A stretch of 47,078 nucleotides of DNA from Candidatus Nitrosocosmicus arcticus. GTDB lineage: Archaea > Thermoproteota > Nitrososphaeria > Nitrososphaerales > Nitrososphaeraceae. The DNA lies in the NCBI RefSeq assembly GCF_007826885.1, contig NZ_ML675593.1, positions 21,865-68,942 on the forward strand, given 5' to 3'. Shown piece after piece: positions 18,081 through 27,253 of the stretch; positions within the stretch are counted from its first letter, which is position 1; every line of letters begins with the position of its first letter. Below the pieces are notes generated by a model. That model did not search any database and was not told the origin of the DNA. It was given only the letters and a program-made list of their open reading frames with translations. The position numbers were made by a program, and so were the translations under genes.

Positions 18081-18803
18081 TTAGAACTCCAAGTAAGTTT
18101 GTCGTTTGTTCTGATCTATAACCATTACTGATAAATCGCTAAAGTTTTTATTTTCTATTGAACTCATTTTTCCCGTAAAAGTTGTTTCCTTTTCATCATT
18201 TGTCAAATTTTCAAACACCCAAACGTCAATTTTTGAAGTGTCTAGTCCTTTTTCTTTGATAAATAACGAAATTTCAGAGGGCATAAAGTTTTTTGAAGGG
18301 TCCGACGGCCATGGTCTTGGCACTAATATTACGCTTTTTTTATCAACAATTGATTTAACCATTTCTATTTTTTTTTCTTCTATATCACCGGTGACATGAA
18401 AAGTTATGATGTTAGATTTATCCAATGGAACTCGAGACTTTGCAGCTGCTATTTGTATAGAACTGATGCCAGGAATTATGTGAACATTTTCATCACCGAA
18501 TAGGTATAAAAGCCGGTCCACAACTTCTGATTCTGAGAAATTTGCATCTCCTGTAAATGGAACAGTACATAAATCATTTTCTTTCATTAAATTATTATAT
18601 ACATTCAAATAAATCTCCTCTTGATTTTTCATGGTTATTTCAAATACTTGATTAAATGATGTATCAAGCAGGTGATCTATAGTATTTAGAGTATATTTAT
18701 ATCCTATAATAAAACGAGATTTTTTGATAATTTCTTTTGAAAAATCTGTCAGATATTTTTTTGATCCTGGACCTACACCTATAACATACAATTTTTTTGT
18801 CAA
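18081..18803 (-). CDS. cbiE: Cobalt-precorrin C5-methyltransferase, CbiE-like
   Basis: A 240-residue tetrapyrrole (SAM-dependent) methyltransferase. The N-terminal YVIGVGPGSKKYLT matches the family's first glycine-rich motif. The middle holds the equivalents of the second and third motifs: LCTVPFTGDANFSES, where the family has GDP, then VHIIPGISSIQIAAA. Length fits CbiE alone; no CbiT half is fused. CbiE methylates C5 of cobalt-precorrin-7 in cobalamin synthesis, which ammonia-oxidising archaea carry out. Other cob/cbi genes are not in the window. A CbiE assignment is more likely than other precorrin methylases, but this is by resemblance. Confidence 0.75.
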   Translation of the reverse strand: MTKKLYVIGVGPGSKKYLTDFSKEIIKKSRFIIGYKYTLNTIDHLLDTSFNQVFEITMKNQEEIYLNVYNNLMKENDLCTVPFTGDANFSESEVVDRLLYLFGDENVHIIPGISSIQIAAAKSRVPLDKSNIITFHVTGDIEEKKIEMVKSIVDKKSVILVPRPWPSDPSKNFMPSEISLFIKEKGLDTSKIDVWVFENLTNDEKETTFTGKMSSIENKNFSDLSVMVIDQNKRQTYLEF

Positions 18804-18953
18804 TTAGGCATTTTAGTAATTCTATTGGATATTTAAGTACTAATTACTATAGAAAATTATATTATAATATTAATATATTGAATGTAAATCTTATCGGGTT
18901 TGTAATGGTCACTAAATTCTATACTTAGAGAAAAAATAAAAATTGGTGGAGAG

Positions 18954-19247
18954 TTAGCCCTCTTCCCAGCCTTTCGTAAATATGGCGTTTTTCTTTAATG
19001 GAATTGGTTGTCCTGGTGTATAGTCCATTGGTCTCATCCAGAAAATTGCTTTTGTTGGACAAACGCCAATACAAGCACCATCAGAGATACATCTTTCTGG
19101 ATAAAAGACAAATGCTTTACCTCTTTTCCAACCTTCCACAGGTTTTACTCTTAATACATCTGGACCAAGAGCTGTACAAATTTCTACACATAAAGCGCAC
19201 CCAATACAATGCTGTTCACTAATATCTGGAAGTATTGCTACTGGCAT
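18954..19247 (-). CDS. Ferredoxin with two Fe-S sites, one CxxD type
   Basis: A 97-residue ferredoxin, a small electron carrier. Site one is CIGCALCVEIC (CxxCxxCxxxC). Site two is CISDGACIGVCP, where the second Cys of CxxCxxC is Asp (CxxDxxC), as known for the single-cluster ferredoxin of Pyrococcus furiosus. This changes cluster potential and makes it easily convert to 3Fe-4S. The two clusters are separated by a longer insert (about 30 residues) and followed by a conserved-looking tail. Its redox partners are not in the window. Confidence 0.87.
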   Translation of the reverse strand: MPVAILPDISEQHCIGCALCVEICTALGPDVLRVKPVEGWKRGKAFVFYPERCISDGACIGVCPTKAIFWMRPMDYTPGQPIPLKKNAIFTKGWEEG

Positions 19248-19355
19248 CTAATAATTCACTGTAGGTAAATCTTCATTAAAACTATTTAAACACTATGGCA
19301 TTTTATAACAATGATATAAAATAATCCAAAAAAACTCCGCGAAATAGATAGATGA

Positions 19356-19883
19356 TTACAATCTTTTTGGAATATTTTCAATCAACATCCATTCTATTAT
19401 TGCCCCGACAAAAAGCATTCCAGAAACTAATGCCAATTCGATTAGTAGATAAAATAAAGATTTTTTTGTAAATTTCTTCTTTAGTATTTCAAATAATAAA
19501 ATACAGCCTCGAGAAATTGCTAGGCCATATGAGGCTAGCTCTAGGATTCCGAATGGCGTCAAGAAAATGACCAGGGGATTAGAATACGTAACAGAGGATA
19601 TGTTCATTATTGAATTAAACACTAAACCGGTAGAAAATCCAGAAATAGTTCCCATTACAAGGCCTATGACTGGAATAAACATCACTAGTGCGATTTTTAG
19701 GTTATTGAGGAATATACCAAATTCGTCTATGTCACTTATCTGATTAATAAAGTTTTTTGATAACTCCTTAGAAAATGATTCATCCATTTTAAAGGAAAAT
19801 CCAAGATAAAATATACTCAAGAAAAATAACATGGCTATAAAGAAATACACCAGTCTCTTTTTAAATGTAATAAGCATAACCAA
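19356..19883 (-). CDS. SpoIIM/DUF95-like membrane protein
   Basis: A 175-residue membrane protein with an N-terminal helix, an acidic loop (about residues 30-58) and about three or four more hydrophobic segments. The pattern NNLKIALVMFIPVIGLVMGT, followed by LTPFGILELASYGLAISRG, is characteristic of the SpoIIM (stage II sporulation M) family. That family is widespread in non-sporulating archaea, and its function there is unknown. It is divergent from the PolD small-subunit gene, with about 85 bases between starts. Confidence 0.75.
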   Translation of the reverse strand: MVMLITFKKRLVYFFIAMLFFLSIFYLGFSFKMDESFSKELSKNFINQISDIDEFGIFLNNLKIALVMFIPVIGLVMGTISGFSTGLVFNSIMNISSVTYSNPLVIFLTPFGILELASYGLAISRGCILLFEILKKKFTKKSLFYLLIELALVSGMLFVGAIIEWMLIENIPKRL

Positions 19884-19968
19884 TTATAATACTTTTTTTA
19901 TCAATTATAATACTTTATTATTTATGTAAAAAGATTTAAAGAATATCGTCGATTAGTTAATTTGATTA

Positions 19969-21585
19969 TTGACCGATAATTCCAATCTTTTAAAAATAAT
20001 TTCCTTTATAACTAGCAAAGGATTTCAGATTCATCCCGATGCGCTAGTGTTAATTGAGAATCTACAGGTAGATGTGTATCAAATAGTTGAAGAGATTCTT
20101 ATGATCAAAAAAAAGAGAGACGAGTCTAAGGTTATTTTATCCGACGATATAAAGGATATTTTAGAGTTTTCAACCAATAGTTCATTGATTGTAAATGATA
20201 ATGCTAATAATGGTACTACTATCGTAAACAGGCTAGATAATTCTGAAATCATTGATACTAAAAAAAATAAAGAGACTATTTTAGAATTAGTAACTCATGA
20301 TTCTGAGGATTTTGAGAATAACTATTATGTCAACAACATAATTTATGATTCTAATAATAGTATCAATAGCGGTGAAGGAGTTGAAGGATATACGTCACTG
20401 TTTAGAAGTCGATTTGATAAATCCTTGAAAATTTTATCCAATAGACCAGACAGTAAAAGGATCAAAAAAATAGCGTTCATTAAACAATTCCTTAACCAAT
20501 CAAGAATAAATCTAAAGTCACAATCCAAGGAGAATCCGGAAGAATCATCATTCATAGCAGGATTAGTCATGGAAAAGAAAATCAAAAAGAATAGTTATAA
20601 TATAACTATTGATGACCAGAGTGGATTATTAGAAGCATTCGCATACGATGATGATTTAAAAAAACAGATTTCGTCATTAACCTTGGATCAAATGGTAATG
20701 ATAGAACTTGAGAATAATTCAAAAAGAAATAACCATATAATAAGAAAAATATTTTCACTAGATGTGCCAGACAGAATTCCAAATAGATCTCATTCTGACG
20801 TATATAGTGTGTTAATATCTGATTTGCACATAGGCAGTAAATTCTTTATGGAAGATGAATTTCAAATGTTTTTGAATTGGTTAAATGGAAAAGAAGAGAA
20901 TAGAGATATTGTTTCTAAAATAAAGTATATTTGTATTTGTGGGGATCTAATTGATGGAATAGGAATATTTCCGCATCAAGACAGAGAATTATTTGAAAAG
21001 GATTCATATTCCCAGATGGAGCATGCTACAAATTTGTTGGCGAAAATTCCTAAACACATCAAGGTTTTTCTGATTCCAGGAAATCATGACTTGGGGAGAC
21101 GAGCATTGCCTCAACCAGCAATACCAAGAAAATATGCCGACAAGATTTACTCTTTGAGTAATATCACTATGCTAGGCAATCCCTGCATGATCAATATGGA
21201 AGGAGTAAAAACGTTAATGTTTCATGGTCAAAGCTTGGACGATACGATTGCTACAATTCCTGGGCTAAGTTATTCTAAACCAGCCGAGGCGATGAAGATT
21301 TTACTAAAATCAAGACATCTTTCTCCTATATATGGTCAAAGAACACCTATTGCTCCAGAATTAGAGGATATGATGGTTATTGAAGACGTTCCAGATATTT
21401 TCCATTCCGGTCATGTACACGTAATTGACGTGGATAGCTATAAGGGAACTTTGGTAGTGAATTCTGGTGCGTGGCAAACCCAAACACCTTTTCAGCGCGC
21501 TATGGGAATCACTCCTACCCCTGGAATAGCAATTGTAGTTAATTTGGCCACTTTAAGACCATATCAAATAAATTTTGCAAACTAA
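19969..21585 (+). CDS. polB: DNA polymerase D small subunit DP1
   Basis: A 538-residue small subunit of the archaeal replicative polymerase D, with 3'-5' proofreading exonuclease activity. The N-terminal ~150 residues are variable and Asn-rich. An OB-like domain follows (about 190-270), then an Mre11-like phosphodiesterase domain. Its metal motifs are all present: SDLHIGS with Asp285 and His287, CGDLIDG, PGNHD with His373, MFHGQS, and SGHVHVID. The start codon is TTG at 19969. The gene converges on the large-subunit gene with only 22 bases between stops. Loss of any listed motif would have suggested an inactive exonuclease; none is missing. Confidence 0.95.
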   Translation: MTDNSNLLKIISFITSKGFQIHPDALVLIENLQVDVYQIVEEILMIKKKRDESKVILSDDIKDILEFSTNSSLIVNDNANNGTTIVNRLDNSEIIDTKKNKETILELVTHDSEDFENNYYVNNIIYDSNNSINSGEGVEGYTSLFRSRFDKSLKILSNRPDSKRIKKIAFIKQFLNQSRINLKSQSKENPEESSFIAGLVMEKKIKKNSYNITIDDQSGLLEAFAYDDDLKKQISSLTLDQMVMIELENNSKRNNHIIRKIFSLDVPDRIPNRSHSDVYSVLISDLHIGSKFFMEDEFQMFLNWLNGKEENRDIVSKIKYICICGDLIDGIGIFPHQDRELFEKDSYSQMEHATNLLAKIPKHIKVFLIPGNHDLGRRALPQPAIPRKYADKIYSLSNITMLGNPCMINMEGVKTLMFHGQSLDDTIATIPGLSYSKPAEAMKILLKSRHLSPIYGQRTPIAPELEDMMVIEDVPDIFHSGHVHVIDVDSYKGTLVVNSGAWQTQTPFQRAMGITPTPGIAIVVNLATLRPYQINFAN

Positions 21586-21607
21586 TAAATCAAAAATCAC
21601 AATGGTT

Positions 21608-24600
21608 TTATAAATAATCAAGTAATGTAGGTTGTTCTTTCTTTGATTGAAAAATAAAATTTCGCTCAACGATAAGTGATTCAACTCTGCTCCTTAAATA
21701 ACTTGTGACTTTAAAGCTGTTACTCAAGTTTTCTGCTAAAAGAACATATTTTTCTACCGAACCTCGAGTAACAGTCTGTAATAAAGTATTATTACAAGTA
21801 AGACATTTACCATACAAAGGAATTCGCCTATACTTATCACCGCATTTATTGCACCTAAACGACTGCGAACAATAAGAACGCATATTACCCATTATATCAG
21901 GAATAATATGTGTAGTTAGGACCATAGAGATCACTTCGTTTGTGTCTACAGAATTAATAAGATTTGCTGTGGATATTTGCATTTCTAATTTTTCGCTCAT
22001 TGTATTTAATGTAGAATAAGCACTTCGATTTATGTCGGATATTAAAGTGCCACTAGTATGGGTAAACCCATAATCATAAAATTGTTTATCACTCCCTATT
22101 CGATTTTTTAGTATTTCAATCGTATCAGAAACATCTGCTGCTTTAGCCCCTAACCAAGTATTTTTATAAAAGTCTAGTGGATATTTTTCCGCTATGTCAA
22201 CATTGTGAGCTTGTCGTTGAACCTCATGGGGTAATACAATAGGTTGTATTAGTAATGGAGCATCCATTAACCCACCTATTTTATCTGGTAAGAATGAATA
22301 GGAAAAGTTTAAGAATGCATCAAATAATAGGATAATCGAATCGGCATCACCATCACAATCTCTTCTTTTTGCGGAATGCCATATTGGAGAACCCAAACAA
22401 ACTTGTGATTCTGTAAAACCTATTATTCGCCCTATAATACCGACTGAAGTATGAGGAGCCAACCCTACTATTAAATGTCCAATCAGATCATTTTCGGTAT
22501 AGGCATTATAAATCGGTGGTAAATCATATAAAGTAACTAATTCCTCATCTATGAATTTAGTTGTTTTTAAGAGATATTTTGCAGAATCTAATGGAATTAT
22601 AACATCTTGAATCAGCAATTCTACGATTTGTCTGTCAGAATTAAGTTCATTCTGTCGATAATCAAATTTGTACCCTAATTCTCTTAATTTTGAAATGGAT
22701 GTATCGATAAAACATGGCATGAAATGAGTAAGAGGTTCATTCGTTGCGTCAAATCTTATGGTACCGTCCTTAAACACAGATAAACCACATTTTTTTCTAA
22801 GAATGCCCTTCTCAATTTGTTCCGCTTCTTTGTCTTTTCCCATTAAAGCTTTCACTCCCTTTAAAGGAGAAGTTACTCTATAGCTCAACCTTGTTTCGGC
22901 TTTTTCTATCAAGGTCTTCAAAGGAAATTTTATTGGAGAAAATGTTTTATATTCGTTACCACACTTTAAACATTTGTTCCTTTTTTTCATATTGTCAATA
23001 GGATCAAACGATAAATCTAGAGATTCAACTTTACAGACATTGCAAATAAATTTGATAGGAGTCGCTTGGTTGCAATAGTTGCAGTTAGTACCTAATGATG
23101 GAATATTACAATGATAACAATATCGATTTGATTTTTCTGAATAAAAGGAATCGGCGTTTGAGGCCTTTAGGAGGTCTCTCATGGGACCACCTTTGTTACC
23201 TACTGGAAACAAAACATGGATTGGGGGTTTCATCTTACGCTCTGAGGCTTTTTCAGGTCTACCAACTCTCACAGATATTGAAGAAGAAAATTTTGAACGG
23301 ATTTTAATGGATGAAATTGAATTTATTAGTTTGATGACATTTGCTTTACCTTCGCCTTTCTCCGACAGTAAACTTTCAACAATTTCATCCATATCTCTGA
23401 TAAATCCATCCTTTGATACATAATTAGAAAATGTTGAAAAATGGATTTTATTGCGAGTTTCATATAACACTGACAGTATGGATTGGAATTCTGGAATACA
23501 TAAACACACTAACGCGAAAATTTGAGACCCATCCAGCAATACTATAGTATTACTAGATGTATCTAGACGATGGAACACGCCTAGTTTTTCTAGAATACTT
23601 TTTAGTTTGTGGTCATATGATAGCCCAATTTCATCGGTAGTTGATTCAATCTCTTCATTTCTGCTAAATAGTGAAATAAAAGATATTAAGACATTTCTAA
23701 TCAATAAAAAATCTTTTATTGATATAGCTTCCCAGTAGAAGGAATATTTAGGATGTAGGGGAATGTCAAATTGGAATGATATTTTCAATGCCTCTCTAAA
23801 TAGTGGTATTGTAGAGGGATTAGAACTCAATTTAACTAACTTATCATATTCAACAACAAAGTCCTTTTTGACTTCATTGATGTGGCTCAATTTTTCAAAT
23901 AATTCCTGGGTCCATATTTCTTCAACATAACTTGCAGGTAATAATTGTGCATTATTCTCAAGGAAATCTCCATAACTAATCAGGATGTCTCCTAGGTATA
24001 ATATTTTGACTACTCGTGATCTTAAATTTAGGGCTTGTTCTACGGTATTGATCTGCAAAACCGTTCCGTCATCTAATTTTACTATTGGTGGTTCAATGGT
24101 GTCTACAAGGGCAATTGTTGAAGCTTTTCCAGGGACATCCATTTTAATTTGGGTTCCAACTACTACGGCAGAATTCAATAGTACAGGAATCGTGTTATGA
24201 ATTCCTATCGTAGCGAATCCAGTATTAAAACATCTTCCATATCGTAATCTAAATCCACCAATTTTCTTGTTCATAGATAACACGGGCCTTCCTGTAATTA
24301 CTTCAGACATCCTATGACTCACAGTATCATCATCGCCTGTTTGGATTGCACCATTCATATTTGCAAGCCAGTCCCAACCTTCTAACTCGAGTGTTTCGAC
24401 CAATTTTGTAAGTTTTCTACATCTACCTATCAAACCATCGTTCATAACCCTGAGTGCTCCTCCTCTAACTCTATCTGTTTTTATCCTCTTCATCTCCCGG
24501 TGAATTACTAATTCAACTGGGTCTGTATCTACCCCATCGATCTCAACAGGCAAATTAGAGATGCAAAAATCGACATCTTTATCTAAGACTTTAAATTGAA

Positions 24601-25225
24601 AGTTTCCTACTTCCCTCTCATACAATCTTAATTCTTCTATGAACCTGCCAGTTTCATCATCAAAAGAATTTGTTTGGTATTTGGCAACTCCAGACACTCT
24701 CCTTACATGATCAGCGATAAGCATAGTCAGTGCTGCTTCAGTCCCTCCAGCAGATCTTATTGGGCCAGCGAAAGAAATGGAGAGGTATTGTGAACCATCT
24801 TTATTATATTTCAATTGTACATCAGATATGCCCTGTAATGGAGCAACAGTGACTCCTTCCGTCACCACAGCCAAACTTACCCTAACCGCATTTTCTAATC
24901 TTGTCCTAAGATCTCCAGATCCATATTCCCCCTTTGCGATTTCTTCAGCTATTTTAAGAGCCGCTTTCTCTTTTGTAGTATAATTTAGTAATGTCCGTAA
25001 TCTGTCTGATATATCTATATTATGCATTTTTGCAACTCTGTCAGATAAGTCGTAGGCAATTTTTGGTTCGACATAAGTCGTAACATCCAAACCCTTTTTT
25101 CTTGCTTTTTCGGCTACCATATGAAGCTTATTTACCTGTTCCAGTAGACTAATTTGATACATTAAATAATAACTGGGAATTGAAATATTTTTTAATCTTA
25201 TTTTAGCTTCATCAATCAAATTCAT
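21608..25225 (-). CDS. polC: DNA polymerase D large subunit DP2
   Basis: A 1205-residue catalytic subunit of polymerase D, of normal length. The N-terminal region has the family block GPIRSAGGTEAALTMLIADH. The catalytic acidic motif RRDCDGDADSIILL has its Asp residues at 956-962. Cys-rich zinc modules are at CYHCNIPSLGTNCNYC, at CNVCK...KCLKC and near the C-terminus at CNKCGDKY...GKCLTC. The last residues (QPTLLDYL) fit a PCNA-interacting peptide Qxx(L)xx(Y)(L). No intein is seen around the active site. It probably forms an operon with the GGGP synthase gene, which ends 20 bases upstream. Confidence 0.97.
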   Translation of the reverse strand: MNLIDEAKIRLKNISIPSYYLMYQISLLEQVNKLHMVAEKARKKGLDVTTYVEPKIAYDLSDRVAKMHNIDISDRLRTLLNYTTKEKAALKIAEEIAKGEYGSGDLRTRLENAVRVSLAVVTEGVTVAPLQGISDVQLKYNKDGSQYLSISFAGPIRSAGGTEAALTMLIADHVRRVSGVAKYQTNSFDDETGRFIEELRLYEREVGNFQFKVLDKDVDFCISNLPVEIDGVDTDPVELVIHREMKRIKTDRVRGGALRVMNDGLIGRCRKLTKLVETLELEGWDWLANMNGAIQTGDDDTVSHRMSEVITGRPVLSMNKKIGGFRLRYGRCFNTGFATIGIHNTIPVLLNSAVVVGTQIKMDVPGKASTIALVDTIEPPIVKLDDGTVLQINTVEQALNLRSRVVKILYLGDILISYGDFLENNAQLLPASYVEEIWTQELFEKLSHINEVKKDFVVEYDKLVKLSSNPSTIPLFREALKISFQFDIPLHPKYSFYWEAISIKDFLLIRNVLISFISLFSRNEEIESTTDEIGLSYDHKLKSILEKLGVFHRLDTSSNTIVLLDGSQIFALVCLCIPEFQSILSVLYETRNKIHFSTFSNYVSKDGFIRDMDEIVESLLSEKGEGKANVIKLINSISSIKIRSKFSSSISVRVGRPEKASERKMKPPIHVLFPVGNKGGPMRDLLKASNADSFYSEKSNRYCYHCNIPSLGTNCNYCNQATPIKFICNVCKVESLDLSFDPIDNMKKRNKCLKCGNEYKTFSPIKFPLKTLIEKAETRLSYRVTSPLKGVKALMGKDKEAEQIEKGILRKKCGLSVFKDGTIRFDATNEPLTHFMPCFIDTSISKLRELGYKFDYRQNELNSDRQIVELLIQDVIIPLDSAKYLLKTTKFIDEELVTLYDLPPIYNAYTENDLIGHLIVGLAPHTSVGIIGRIIGFTESQVCLGSPIWHSAKRRDCDGDADSIILLFDAFLNFSYSFLPDKIGGLMDAPLLIQPIVLPHEVQRQAHNVDIAEKYPLDFYKNTWLGAKAADVSDTIEILKNRIGSDKQFYDYGFTHTSGTLISDINRSAYSTLNTMSEKLEMQISTANLINSVDTNEVISMVLTTHIIPDIMGNMRSYCSQSFRCNKCGDKYRRIPLYGKCLTCNNTLLQTVTRGSVEKYVLLAENLSNSFKVTSYLRSRVESLIVERNFIFQSKKEQPTLLDYL

Positions 25226-25245
25226 AATTATTCAATCGCACTAAT

Positions 25246-25983
25246 TTAGGAACGAATTGCCATAATTATGTCGTTAAATTTTTTCTCCCAATCAGGATCC
25301 CGCTCTAATAATGTTCCTACAACTAAGATATCTGCCCCGGCCTCCGCTAATTCTTTGGCTATTAAGGAATTCTTAATACCTCCTCCAACAATCAATAAGC
25401 CATCATAATATTTTCTAACATTTGAAATCATTTCCGCAGATACATTCTTTTTCGCACCCGATCCAGCCTCCAGATAAACAAACCTCATACCTAAATACTG
25501 CGCGGCCAATGAATACATAACAGCGATATTAGATTTTTCAAAAGGTATACCCTTTGCTCTCCCAATAAACCACGCGGTAGTATTATCGCCAATTATTATG
25601 TATCCTGTTGGCAATGGTTCTATATTATACTTTTTTACCAACAATGCACCTAACGCTTGAGCTCCAGAAATAAAATATGGATCCTCAGAATTTAGTAATG
25701 AGGTAAACAAAATCGCATCGGCATTTGGAGATACACCCGTAACGTTTCCGGGAAATAAAATGACAGGAATAGATACTATAGACTTTATCGATATTACTAA
25801 TTTGTCTAAATCCAATTGGTCTATGGCTGAAGAGCCCCCTACTAATATAGCTGAGGCACCAAGTGATTCAACTTTTTTCGCAACACCAGCAATGTCTTCA
25901 AAATTCTCCGAATCTAACAAAGCAAAACATATTTTTTTATGCTTTTTCAATTCATCATTAATATAGTTCTCTACCCGACTCAA
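25246..25983 (-). CDS. Geranylgeranylglyceryl phosphate synthase
   Basis: A 245-residue TIM-barrel prenyltransferase (PcrB-like family). It makes the first ether bond of archaeal lipids by joining geranylgeranyl-PP to glycerol-1-phosphate. Seen features: CFALLDSENFEDI near the N-terminus, GASAILVGGSSA, PVILFPGNVTGVSPNADAIL, MRFVYLEAGSGAK, and LLIVGGGIK with AGADILVVGTLLE forming the phosphate-binding end. It precedes DP2 on the same strand with a 20-base gap, so transcription is probably shared. This places a lipid gene with a replication gene. The function is well supported. Confidence 0.94.
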   Translation of the reverse strand: MSRVENYINDELKKHKKICFALLDSENFEDIAGVAKKVESLGASAILVGGSSAIDQLDLDKLVISIKSIVSIPVILFPGNVTGVSPNADAILFTSLLNSEDPYFISGAQALGALLVKKYNIEPLPTGYIIIGDNTTAWFIGRAKGIPFEKSNIAVMYSLAAQYLGMRFVYLEAGSGAKKNVSAEMISNVRKYYDGLLIVGGGIKNSLIAKELAEAGADILVVGTLLERDPDWEKKFNDIIMAIRS

Positions 25984-26078
25984 TCTAATACTACACGTAT
26001 ACTGATTGAATTAAATTTAATGATTGTGCTAGAGGCTTATTTAAAAAGGATAATTATCAATACAATATTGTATAGCTA

Positions 26079-26444
26079 ATGGAAAACATAGAAGATATAA
26101 ATAATATATTTTTATCTAAATTAGTTGAAAAATCTTTATTTACTCATAGACAAATACAAATAATTTATAATTTCAAGAATAAAGAGAAAAGGCTGAAGGA
26201 AATAAGTTCAGGCGCATATTATAGAGAAGTTAAGCAATCAAAGATGAAAATGCGGAAACTATTCTATTCTATCTTACTATTGAATTTAATAAATGTAATG
26301 AATAACGATCAAATTACCTCCTTAAATTCTATGTTAAATAGACTTAGAATCCTTGAAAATAATCACGTTAAATATCACGATAAAGAAATAGATCGCGTGA
26401 TAAATGTGATAGAAGATTTAATCAATAGAATAGTCGATATATAA
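26079..26444 (+). CDS. Small helical protein, unknown
   Basis: A 121-residue, lysine- and isoleucine-rich protein that I do not recognise. It looks all-helical. Residues 8-62 resemble a helix-turn-helix-like segment (HRQIQIIYNFKNKEK, then GAYYREVKQSKMKMRKLFYS). The second half has heptad-like spacing. It could be a DNA-binding or structural protein. It lies between the GGGP synthase gene (divergent) and a membrane-anchored winged-helix gene 80 bases downstream on the same strand. Confidence 0.6.
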   Translation: MENIEDINNIFLSKLVEKSLFTHRQIQIIYNFKNKEKRLKEISSGAYYREVKQSKMKMRKLFYSILLLNLINVMNNDQITSLNSMLNRLRILENNHVKYHDKEIDRVINVIEDLINRIVDI

Positions 26445-26524
26445 TATATCACTTAATTCATAGTATTAGATGTCAAATTATCACATACAATAAAGTTATA
26501 TCACACTGTATTGCGAAATTATAT

Positions 26525-27253
26525 ATGAATATAGATATTATATCACTAATACTAAATTTTACCTTAATTCCATTTGTCTCAGCGTTGGCATTATCAATCC
26601 TGGCTTTAGAAATTTATAACCAGTTAAAAAACAAGAATTTTAAGAAATACAATATTGAAACAAAAATCTCTCAGCTTGAAAGTCAAATAAAGGATCAAAT
26701 CAATAAAACTAATCTCATTTCTGAACAATTTAGAGTTGTATATGATAGAACTAATAAGACCAATGAAAAATTAACCGATATACAAGGATTAATAAAATTA
26801 TTAGATAAAAATATAATTTCTAACAACAATAGTATCAAGTCACAAAATTCTGTAATATCACCATTCCAAAACTACGTAAGCAATCCAAATATTGAGTCAT
26901 CACTACCTAGTCACGACATAATATCACACGACACTATCAAGTCAGTCGACCAGGAAGAAGAACGTCAGAATAGTACAATAGAATACATTCTCAAAAAGTT
27001 AGAAGATAAATCTCTGACTACTAGAGAGGTTCAAAGAGTTATCGGTAGGACAAGAGAACATACTTCTAGATTAATGAAAAAATTATTTGAAGAGAAAGTG
27101 GTTGATAGAGATATGAGCACAAAGCCCTTCAGGTACACTATTACAGTCGAAGGTCGTAAACTGTTGTCAAAGCATTCTGCTTTAAAAAGTCACTCTCATT
27201 CTCACCCTGATCTTCCGAATAAGGTGAATCCAATAAATGAGTTGATTGAGTAG
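26525..27253 (+). CDS. Membrane-anchored winged-helix protein
   Basis: A 242-residue protein. One N-terminal transmembrane helix (about residues 8-30) is followed by a coiled coil (about 42-98) and a Ser- and Asn-rich linker. The C-terminal winged helix (about 148-214) reads LTTREVQRVIGRTREHTSRLM, then YTITVEGRKLL, resembling MarR/ArsR-type domains. A DNA-binding domain tied to the membrane would suit a sensor or a DNA-membrane tether. Its last 113 bases overlap the end of the convergent gene at 27141-27725. It sits about 500 bases from the putative origin. Confidence 0.72.
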   Translation: MNIDIISLILNFTLIPFVSALALSILALEIYNQLKNKNFKKYNIETKISQLESQIKDQINKTNLISEQFRVVYDRTNKTNEKLTDIQGLIKLLDKNIISNNNSIKSQNSVISPFQNYVSNPNIESSLPSHDIISHDTIKSVDQEEERQNSTIEYILKKLEDKSLTTREVQRVIGRTREHTSRLMKKLFEEKVVDRDMSTKPFRYTITVEGRKLLSKHSALKSHSHSHPDLPNKVNPINELIE

